From Tetraselmis striata (lineage: Eukaryota > Chlorophyta > Chlorodendrophyceae > Chlorodendrales > Chlorodendraceae), in contig VCJN01000289.1 in NCBI GenBank assembly GCA_006384855.1, forward strand, positions 1-64,000: a stretch of DNA of 64,000 nt. The letters run 5' to 3'. The position numbers were made by a program, and so were the translations under genes. A model generated the notes under the pieces. That model saw only the letters and a list, made by a program, of their open reading frames with translations. It was not told the origin of the DNA and did no database searches. Below are positions 55,901-64,000 of this stretch, one piece after another; position 1 is the first letter of the stretch; each line of letters starts with the position of its first letter.

Positions 55901-56368
55901 GTATCCAGGGGGACTTGCCAGGGAGGGAAGGAGGGAAGGAGAAAGGTGGGGGAGGAAGGGGGGGGGGGGGGGGGGGCAGGATCAGCACCTGGCCGAGCTG
56001 CTGCGGGTTCCCGATGTTGCAGTACACCAGCTTGTCGAACGGCAGTTTCTCGCCCGCCGCCAGACGCCTGGCGAACTGGTCCGCCTTGTCCACGATGGCG
56101 CCGCGCACCGCGTACTCCGCCTTGATGAGGTCGGTGTTGATGTTGTCCATGGCGACCAGCGGCTGCGGCAGGTCGGCCTCCTCCTCTGCGCCTCCAGCAG
56201 CCTCGCCACCTCAGCGCCACCTCTGACAACACAACGACCAGCCAAGCCAAGCGGAGGCGAAATCGGGCGGGAAGGAGCGCTGATGAGTGTGGATTCAAGA
56301 GAGGGCGCACCGCGTGGGCGCTTCAGGCTGGTGGCCTGCGGCGGCACGGACTCGACGACGGTCGACAT
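52943..56368 (-). CDS. Alanine aminotransferase (alanine:2-oxoglutarate / glutamate:glyoxylate type)
   Basis: PLP-dependent class I aminotransferase that interconverts alanine and pyruvate with 2-oxoglutarate/glutamate; plant relatives also use glyoxylate in photorespiration. Five exons in consistent phase: 56368-56311, 56185-55989, 55255-55205, 55098-54403 and 53452-52943, 503 residues. Family landmarks: MDNINTDLIKAEYAVRGAIV, CNIGNPQQLGQ, ITFVRQVVALCDYP, SKGALACRKLVA, MTDGASPAVHGMLKLLI, VINPGNPTGQCLS, LLADEVYQTNVY and SVSKGFMGECGRRGGYMEV, where the Lys is the expected PLP Schiff-base residue. The C-terminal exon has IVIVPGSGFRQEEGTWHFRT. An in-frame ATG at 56494 would add 42 Arg/Ala-rich residues that could target an organelle. 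Introns carry poly(C) in the sense direction. Confidence 0.93.
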
Positions 56369-57733
56369 GGCTGCGGATCGGCGGCAGGCGGGGTCCACGT
56401 CGGCCTCTTCTCGGCACGGTGTCGTCGGTGGCGGTGGGGCGTTCCTGCGACCCCGGAGGCAGAGATTCGGCGCGTGCGCTAGGATGGCGGCCACGCAGGG
56501 CGGATGCTGGCCGGTCGAAGGAGGCGAGGGGGCCAGGCGGGGTGGGGCGGGGAAGGAGAAGGGTGACGTGAGTGGAGACTGCCCGCCAGTGGGCTATCGT
56601 GCGCGCTCTGCATTCGCGTAGTCTGCCGCGCGCGGCTGGCATGCTGCTGCTGACGCCAGCAAAAAAAAGAAGCTGGCATCCGTACATTTCGGGATTTATT
56701 TACTAAGGATTACTGACGGCACGCTGACCCGGCGGCGGATTGTCGAATGCCATCCGGCGTAACGGCGCTCAGCAATTTTGAGAATTAATTATGAGATAGT
56801 CGCTATACCGGCACCGGTAAGGATTACAATCCTTATCATCTTTTAATGGCTGGGGCCGCGCGAATAAACGGAGTGGGAGGCGGGATTGATACGTTGTCGC
56901 GAGTCGCCATACAATTAGAGCCGGAAGCTATAATCACAAACGTGGGATAATAGAACGTATGCAGAAGACCGAGCAGGCACGGATGACTCATCGATTTTGT
57001 CGGCCGGTCGCAGCCTCAAATTAAGTGGCATGGCGGTGCGACGGTACGTAACGGTATGTAAAGATGCCTTTACATGTGACGTTACATGGTCGCATCTGGG
57101 TGCATCGTGTTCACGTGGACCCTGGAAGAAATTCTAATGACAACCTCTTGCACATGCTATCCGGTACATCTAGCTACTGCCACGCGAAGGGCACCCATGA
57201 CGTACCGCAGCATATATGTGCAATTGGTGATTTCCGATATCGCCTTCTGCTGCTAGCTCATGTAAATATATCTTTCGCGGATGTGGCGAACGAACGTGAT
57301 AGTTCATGTAAATATATATGGGCAATTGCTGAGCATAAATGGGGAAGAGTCATATTTTTCCGGCGGTACGCGACTTGTGCAGAGTTCCTCGTGCAGACGC
57401 CAAGAGGCGGGACTGCGTCGGCGCGTACCGCCGTTAGTCGTTGCCCCCGCGGTAAAGATCTTATCCGCAAGCCTATCAGCGATGGTACCTGATCGTATTC
57501 GTAATGTATGCGGTATCAAGAGTCGCACCGCTGGCATGTAGTTGTTGCGGCAGTGTAGGCCGACGAAGCCGACGATTGACGCCACCGGCAGGCAATTCGA
57601 CCGACGCACCTGCTGCCAGTCGCACCAGCACAGGCCAGCGCCGTGCACGCTCACCTCACAACCCCCCCCTCCGCTAGCGCATCTCTCGCGAACAGCCCCT
57701 CGCCCCTTCGCACCCTCCTGATTCATAGACGCC
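56369..57733. other. Divergent intergenic region
   Basis: Lies between the 5' ends of the aminotransferase and allantoin synthase genes, so it should contain both promoters. The left 300 bp is GC-rich and could include an alternative first coding segment of the aminotransferase. The right part is AT-richer and holds the third copy of the dispersed repeat. Confidence 0.5.
57228..57270 (+). repeat. Dispersed ~70-bp repeat, copy 3 (core only)
   Basis: GATTTCCGATATCGCCTTCTG followed by CTGCTAGCTCATGTAAATATA matches the core of the copies at 32-106 and 5579-5650. A partial echo (TTCATGTAAATATATATGGG) follows at about 57303. Confidence 0.55.
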
Positions 57734-59758
57734 ATGGCGGGGCTTCAGGTGACGCAAGCGGCGCTGCTGGACTGCTGCCACAGCGAGGCGTTCGCCAACG
57801 GCGTCCTCCAGCGCGGCGCGATCACCGACGTCGACGCGCTGCTTGCCGCCGCGCGTAGCGTATGGTGGAACGAGGTACAGCTGGTTGTAGCGGGCCATCA
57901 TCCTGTGATCTTGCTCGTAGGGAGACCAATCGCCTCCTCTGGGTGGGAAGTTTGGTATGCAAAGGCAAGACGTGGCGGATTTCTTTCTGGTAGTTGCGCC
58001 GTACGTAGTTGCGATCGCCGGCGACTGTGCGGATCGATGGAATTGCCTTCACCCCAGCGAGTGTCGACCACCAGAGGGACTGAGCCAGCGTGCGGCTGAC
58101 TGGCGGCGCGATTGCGTAGGTTCCGGTGACGGGATGGCTGGAGGCGTTCGCCGCGCACCCGCGCATCGGCGACGTGGAGGGGCTGAAGCGCAAGTTCGGC
58201 GCGTTCGCGGAGATGAGCAAGGGCGAGCAGGCGCTGGCGGCGGACACCGGCGACGATGCGGTGTTTCAGGTTGGCGGGCCGATGCGGACTGCTCAGCCGC
58301 ACAGACTGGGTGCGCTTGTGGGGGCTGTAGCGACGTCCGCCATTCACCTATGTAGCGACCATCCGAGCATGCTGGCAGATGGCGATGCCATATAATTACA
58401 ACACCTAGCGAACTATATCACTGAGGTTTAGCCTGCGATACAGGAAGGAGGTCATGATGGGTGAGAAAAGAGGGGCGTCCCATGCGAGAGCGCATCATAT
58501 CTAATTGATTAAGCCCACCTCCACCCCCCCCCCCCCCCCCCCCCCCCCCGCCTTCCATCCCCATTGCGCAGGAGCTGCTGGACTGGAACCGGAAGTACGA
58601 GGCCAAGTTCGGACACATCTTCATCGTGTTCGCGACCGGCAAGACGGCGGCGCAGATGCTGGCGCTGCTCAAGGCGCGCTTCCCCAACCCGCCGCACGTG
58701 GAGCTCACCATCGCCGCGACGGAGCAGATGAAAATCACCGAGCTGCGCATCGGCAAGACGTGGGGGAGCAGCCCCGCGGCGGCGGCCGGCCGCCGAGCAG
58801 GTCAAGTCCTGCGCCACCTCACTGCGGCTGGTGCGCGCCGCCGCAGCTGCCTCCCCCCCCCCCCCATTTTCCTCCGCATAGGCCATGCCATGACACCTCC
58901 TCTCATAGGCCATCTAACGGAGCCCCCATATGGCCTCATACTGCATTGCCACAACACCATGCAGTACGTACGTGCCAATGATGGCCCCACACGCCCCCAC
59001 ACCAAATGCCACAAGAGCACCCATTACAGGCCGTCAAACCCCCTCCCATCTGGGCTTCCCCGAACGCCACAAAATCCCCCCCCCCTTAGAGGCCAATGAC
59101 GCCCCCACATAACCGGCACCCCACCCCACTGACGGCTGCCCCGGTGTCATGGCACCACGCAGCCCCCGGCAAGCTGGTGTCGCCCATCACCACCCACGTG
59201 CTCGACACCACCGCCGGCCGCCCCGCCGAGGCGCTCACCATCACCCTCTTCCGCAAGGCGCCCGGCACGTGAGTCCCCCCCCCCCCCCCCCTTGCCTGTT
59301 CATCCACCCACCCACCTGCAGCGGCGCGGCTCACCTGACTGTCGCGCCTCGCCGGCGGTGCGCAGGGTGGGGCGCGGTGAAGTCTGGGAGGAGGTCTCCA
59401 CACGCGCCACCAACAAGGACGGCCGCATCCCCGACCTCATGGAGCCGTCGGATTACTGCGAGCGGGGCGGTGAGGCAGGAGAATGAAAGGGGCGGGGAGG
59501 GGGCTGAGCTTGTCCGTAGCGGAGCTGACCCCTTGGCCCGCCCCCGTGATGCCCCTGCAGGGGCAGTACCGGCTGACCTTCCAGACGGGCGCGTACCAGT
59601 TTGAGATGAACCGGAAGCACCCGGCCGTGTACACCATGCCGCCCTTCTACCCCACCGCCTCCATCGACTTCGAGATCGCGCCGCACCAGGCGTACGAGCA
59701 CTTCCACGTGCCGCTGCTCTTCAACCCCTTCGGCTACAGCACCTACCGGGGCAGCTGA
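57734..59758 (+). CDS. Allantoin synthase: fused OHCU decarboxylase / 5-hydroxyisourate hydrolase
   Basis: Converts the uricase product 5-hydroxyisourate through OHCU to S-allantoin in purine degradation; plant homologues (TTL) are peroxisomal or cytosolic. Exons: 57734-57874, 58120-58269, 58572 to about 58757, about 59162-59268, 59366-59469 and 59561-59758. The N-terminal half has the OHCU decarboxylase motif AAHPRIGD (catalytic His) and FIVFATGKTAAQML, EQMKITELRIGK. The C-terminal half is transthyretin-like: ITTHVLDTTAGRPA, TNKDGRIPDLM, YRLTFQTGAY, EHFHVPLLFNPFGYSTYRGS, ending in the family's YRGS signature. Two uncertainties: the linker exon end near 58757-58845 is unresolved, and the visible donor at 59469 leaves phase 1 while the last exon needs phase 0. 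I do not see a clear PTS2 in the linker. Confidence 0.9.
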
Positions 59759-60310
59759 GGGGCAGCCACCCCCCCCCCCCCCCCCCCCCTTTCTCTTTCC
59801 ACCCCGCCGAGGCGCTCAGTCCGCCTCTTGCCCATCAGGTGGTTTATCCACGCCGAAGCCTCCACACGCACGGCAGAGTCTGCAGTCTCCCAACATGAGC
59901 GCCTCCTCGCCAATGCGCATGGCACGACGTGGCGGCGCGGTGGATCGTCAGCTCGCCGTAGCCTCCGCAGTGCCGTGTTTGATCTTGCCTTTGGGCCGCC
60001 TGCCGTGTTTGCTTGTAAAAGTGCATCGCGCCCGGGCATGCCCCGCACCCTCCACCAGCCAGAATGCGCTCGTCGCGCCGCTGCCCTCCGCCCAGGATCG
60101 CACCCCTGTACGTGCCCTCAGCGTGGAGTCGCTGGCTCCTTGCGGGCTGTGGCGCCTCTTGTGGCATTTGGTGGTAGAGCACACGAGGGCCTCTGCCCTG
60201 CGGTGGCGGCGGAACCTCGATTTGTATGCGCGTTGATCACCAGCGAGCCTACAAGGCTGAACCTCCCCGGACACGTGCTGGCGGCCGCGCATGTTCCGTA
60301 CACGCGTAGG
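59759..60310. other. 3' flank of allantoin synthase
   Basis: A poly(C) tract lies at about 59770-59789, and a TGTAA at about 60015 is a possible poly(A) signal. No gene was recognised. Confidence 0.4.
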
Positions 60311-60866
60311 GCTCTCACGTGAGCAGTCGAGCCGGATGGCCAGAATCTCCCGGGCCGGCGCCTTAATGCGGCTTCTCATTACCACTGTTCTGCCCCGGAA
60401 TGGAGAGGGCATCATCACTCCTGGGTAACCAGGGCTAGCCGACCACAGTCTCCACAAAGTGCACACCGTCGAGGGCCAAAAGATGCCACCTATCATAAGT
60501 ACCCCAGGACGAAATACCCAGAGTGCCAACTCGGTAATGAGGACACTGCAAATAACAAGCTGCCACGCCTGCCCGAGGTCACATGTGTCAGGGTCTCATG
60601 TGAGCAGTCGAGCCGGATGGCCAGAATCTCCTAGGCAGGCGCCTTACTGCGGCTTCTCATTACCACTGTTGTGCCCCGGAAGGAAGAGGGCATCATCACT
60701 CCTGGGTAACCGGGGCTAGCCGACCACATAGTCCACAAAGTGCACACCGTCGGGGGGCCGAAAGATGCCACCTAGTATAAGTACCCCAGGACGAAATACC
60801 CAGAGTGCCGACACGGTAAAGAGGACACTGCAGATAAGAAGCTGCCACGCCTGCCCGAGGTCACAT
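60311..60866 (+). repeat. Tandem duplication, two ~281-bp units
   Basis: TGAGCAGTCGAGCCGGATGG starts at 60320 and again at 60601. Both units continue with TTCTCATTACCACTGTT, GGGCATCATCACTCCTGGGT, CACAAAGTGCACACCGTCG, AAGATGCCACCTA, GTACCCCAGGACGAAATACC and GCTGCCACGCCTGCCCGAGG. Similarity is high, with scattered substitutions and small indels. No conserved ORF across units, so it is probably noncoding. Confidence 0.9.
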
Positions 60867-61854
60867 CTGGACAAAAGTGTAGCGCAGCTACAGCGACTGC
60901 TCTTGCAGGTTGCACTCAAGTCCAATCTGAGGCTTGTGACGAGAATAGTTCTTATAGGTGCGTCCGCAACGGCCGTCGCAGAGGCGCTGCACGGGTTTCA
61001 CGGTTGCCAGTCCTCTCCCGGAGCCCAAAACAAAAAGTGAGTCGGGCCCTGTCCTCCGTCCCGGGTGCAACACACACACTGACTTATCGACGCATTGCCA
61101 GATGGAAAGTGACGCGCAGGTGTGTCGCTCCTTGTGTCCCGGGCGTCGATCCCCACCCCGAGCTCCATAGTGACGCCCTGACCGGCATCGTGGGGTGCTG
61201 GGGTGCCAGGTTGTCGTTCGTTCCGCTCCTGGCGATCTCCCCTACGTGGGTCGCTGCTCAGACGTGCTCACCTGCCTTTGGGAGAGCCTCTCCCCGGGGC
61301 GCGTCCACGACGGCAGCCGCTTCAGTGTGACAGTCGGGAAGTCGGGCCATAAGGGTCAGCGAGCCAGTGGCAGAATTGTAACCTCAAATTGGTTACAGCT
61401 GTCGGCTTGGTAACGCCAGCCTTCCCGGCTTCTGCTTCCTGGCTGCTGCGGAGTTCTGTGAGGGGGGGTGGCCCGGGTTTCTCTGGGTGATGCGTCACAC
61501 TCCAGGTCGGATGAGGCAGCGGTCATTCTGGCGAGGCCGGAACTACCAGCGGCGGCCTTTGGACCGGCGCATATCCTCAATTTGCCTAGAAGGGGGTCGC
61601 TGTTCTCTCCGACTCGCTCCCGAGAACACAATGCTTTTACACTCATTGATCTTTGGCGAATTGAGGTGGCCTCTTTGGGGCGACTGGGGCCGGGTCGTCG
61701 CTGCGCTTCGGCACGCGATGCGCTTTTAAACGTTACGAGGTGGCTCCGGTGGGCGCCACAGCAGCGCCGTCGAGGGGAGGAAGGAGGAGGCAGGGGCCAG
61801 GTGGGGAGGAATGGGGGGTAGGGAGCAGGCCAGAGGGGGGGGGGGGGGGGGAGG
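60867..61854. other. Intergenic region downstream of methionine aminopeptidase
   Basis: Short ORFs only. A small inverted repeat GTAACC...GGTTAC sits at about 61378-61395. G-rich runs lie at about 61838-61851 close to the aminopeptidase stop. No gene was recognised. Confidence 0.45.
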
Positions 61855-63882
61855 CTACTTCTCCCACCACAACGGCGGGGAGGTCGGCAAGCGCGCCGTC
61901 AGGACCTGCGAGCCACAGCGCTCGCCGTCAGCAAAAGAAGCGCTGTCCACCGGCGGCATGTGGCGCATAGGGGGGGGGGGGGGGGGGGCAAGACAGGGGC
62001 AGGGACAGGGAGGGCATGGCGCACCTCGCAGCCGGTGGCGGTCACCACCATGGTGTGCTCAAACTGGGCGCTGCGCTTGCCGTCCTCTGTTGCGGAGGTC
62101 CAGCCGTCGGGCCAGGTCTGCCGCACGGGGGAAGGGGGGACGGGGGTGAGGGAATCTCAACATCATCCCGAAAATACCGCAATAACCCGGACCTGTGACG
62201 GGCGAAACATTCCGTCACAGTGCTACAGTTGGCGGCAAGCGGGTGGTGTCCGATGCGATTGTGAACACGGATGCCAGTTTGCTTGTGACTCTGCTATGCC
62301 CAAATCTCTGCGCAGGGGGGAGGGGGGGGGGGGGGGGGGGGGGGGTAGCTCCCTCAAACCCTAAACATATGGCTGAGCGACGCATACACATACCCATAGG
62401 TATGTCTCGATGTACCAACTCGAGCACTGTGACCACGCTTTGGGTTAGCGGTACATTGTTGTCGTTATCGCTTTTTGACCCCCCGCTGAAGAGAGAAAAA
62501 ACGTATGTATCTTGAAACACATCAGAATACGCCAACAATATCACACGGATCTTCCGACTCGTTGCTGCAAGAGAGGTATTTGTTTTTGACCCATAACCCC
62601 AATTCCGTGTCACGGTGCTATTAACACCGCTGTAAAGGTGGCGAGTGCCAAAGGACACCTGAACCGCACGCCGGTGCGCGGCAAGCAGCCACCGGCCATG
62701 TCAAGAAGGAGCACCTGGAGCAGCTGCGCGCTGCCGCCTGTTGTGCTCAATCGGCGGGAGCTTATATGCTTCGGGAAGCCCTGGCGACACAGAGCCCTAA
62801 CAGCATATACCGCCTGAGGAATTAAGCAGTAAGCGGCGCGAAGAGGGCCGGGGGGCCGGGGGGCCGGGGGGCCAGGGGGGGGGGGGGGGGGGCGCACCAC
62901 GTCGCGCCAGGAGCCCAGATTGATCATCGGCTCGACGGTGAAGGTCATGCCCTCCTTCATCACGCCGACCGCCTGCGGGGTGGCTCGCTCGCATCAGTCC
63001 CGTGCAGGCTTGCATTTTTTTTGGAAATGTGTATTCACAATGACGAGGCCGTATGTGTAGCAGCAGCAGCGAAAACGACGACTGTTCTGAAGCAAGAGCT
63101 GTTTTCCAACTTTGCTTGGGAAGGTAAGCAACGCAAGCAGAGTGGGCACGGATTTTGTGGATGGGTGTATTTCCATCAGCCCTCTGTATATATATTATAT
63201 ACATGCACAGTAGCGCGCAGGTGGCAATAATCCTTTTATATTCCAGGCGGTGACAACGAGCCGTAGCAGTGTTTTGCCACCCTCTAGCGCACAGCCTTTG
63301 CAATCCTTACCAAACGCGCCAAGTAATCCTAATATTTTCAAGAGTTTATACCCGTTCAGCTATTATACCGTGTAAGGATTACCTAAGTGCAACGCGTAAT
63401 GCTGCCAGTATGATAAACGTTATCTTATCGTTGGGCATCGGCCCGCGTTCCTGTATCGCTACTAAGTTCAAACAATGAGCGTATACTTATCCCAACTAAA
63501 AGGGCAATGCAACCTCAAACAATGTACTTACTGCTTTCCGAAATCGATTCGCAATACAACTGAGATGTATCTGTCAGTTTCTTGCAAAGTAACACGAGGT
63601 ATCAACGCAGGTTCCATTTCTATTCCATTATTTCTTATTGCCAAACTTCCATCATAGTAGACTGATTAGTTTGGATGAGCGAGTCGCAGCGCGCGGAGAA
63701 CGTACCTTGTTGCGCGCGTAATGCGGGATGTTGGGCGCGCAGTGGAAGAGGTCCCCGATGCCGTGGCCGCAGTATGCCTTGACGACGCTCATGCCGGCCT
63801 TGTTGGCATGGGAGCTGATGATCTCGCCCATCTCGCGGAAGCGCACGCCCGGCTTGACCGACTCCACGCACTTCATCAGGCA
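61855..63882 (-). CDS. Methionine aminopeptidase type I, C-terminal part (5' end outside window)
   Basis: Removes the initiator methionine from nascent proteins using a dinuclear metal centre. Four exons in consistent phase are visible on the minus strand: 63882-63706 (59 codons), 62972-62898 (25), 62117-62025 (31) and 61905-61855 (16 plus TAG); upstream exons lie beyond 64000. Metal ligands are the His in [11 protein letters not shown], the Glu in [10 protein letters not shown] and the Glu in [19 protein letters not shown] and the C-terminal [16 protein letters not shown] are type I signatures. The two Asp ligands would lie upstream. The 62118-62897 intron contains an interspersed repeat, and introns carry poly(C) in the sense direction. 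Compartment (plastid, mitochondrion or cytosol) cannot be told without the N-terminus. Confidence 0.92.
62426..62640 (+). repeat. Interspersed intronic repeat family B, copy 2
   Basis: Matches 16612-16790 in block order: GACCACGCTTTGGGTTAGCG, GTACATTG, GAAGAGAGAAAAAAC, ACTCGTTGCTGCAA, TTTTTGACCC and GTAAAGGTGGCGAG. It lies in an intron of the methionine aminopeptidase gene, antisense to that gene. This copy lacks the (CA)n of the first. Confidence 0.6.
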
Positions 63883-64000
63883 CTGCGCCGGGGGCGACAA
63901 GGGGGGGGGCGGATGCTGTTGTTCAGTGTGGATGTTTAGGGTTTGTTTAAGGGCTCAGGGCTTTTGCCATAACCCCAACCACGGCAACTAGCTATTAGAG

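Overview
This window looks like nuclear DNA from a chlorophyte green alga. The evidence is a nuclear-encoded PsbP with a bipartite thylakoid-lumen targeting region, a plant-type full-length peroxisomal ABCD transporter, a plant-type fused allantoin synthase, GC-rich exons broken by many GT-AG introns, TGTAA-type candidate poly(A) signals, and very frequent homopolymeric C/G tracts. I see no bacterial operons, rRNA genes or CRISPR arrays.

Layout. 1.4-3.1 kb (+): a type II membrane GT34-family glycosyltransferase in at least eight exons, with its first exon unresolved. 3.4-4.7 kb (-): psbP, two exons. 7.5-8.1 kb (-): a TMEM50/UPF0220 membrane protein. 9.5-25.2 kb (+): one 21-exon gene for a full-length peroxisomal ABCD transporter (CTS/PXA1 type); every splice phase I checked is consistent and gives about 1,725 residues. 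Its introns hold a tRNA-derived SINE, a second interspersed repeat, a tandem duplication and several microsatellites. 25.2-29.2 kb has no confident gene. 29.3-31.5 kb (-): an uncharacterised ankyrin-repeat protein.

32-52 kb is a repeat-rich, decayed accessory region. It holds a tyrosine-recombinase domain fragment, a Harbinger-type transposase relic, a multi-stop relic of unknown family, a second SINE copy, a dimeric satellite of about 305 bp, and a 4.4-kb tyrosine-recombinase element (40.9-45.3 kb). That element has split direct repeats (A1 ... B1-A2-B2), an internal 225-bp tandem array, Gag-like ORFs and a broken recombinase ORF, but no recognisable reverse transcriptase. 45.3-52.9 kb has little that I can name.

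52.9-56.4 kb (-): alanine aminotransferase, five exons in consistent phase. 57.7-59.8 kb (+): bifunctional OHCU decarboxylase/HIU hydrolase (allantoin synthase). 60.3-60.9 kb: a 281-bp tandem duplication. 61.9-63.9 kb (-): the 3' part of a type I methionine aminopeptidase that runs past the right edge.

The genes are unrelated housekeeping genes rather than a cluster. Three (ABCD transporter, allantoin synthase, possibly alanine aminotransferase) belong to peroxisome, nitrogen or carbon-recovery metabolism. The most interesting material is the 40.9-45.3 kb element and the way mobile sequences and sense-strand poly(C) tracts fill introns.
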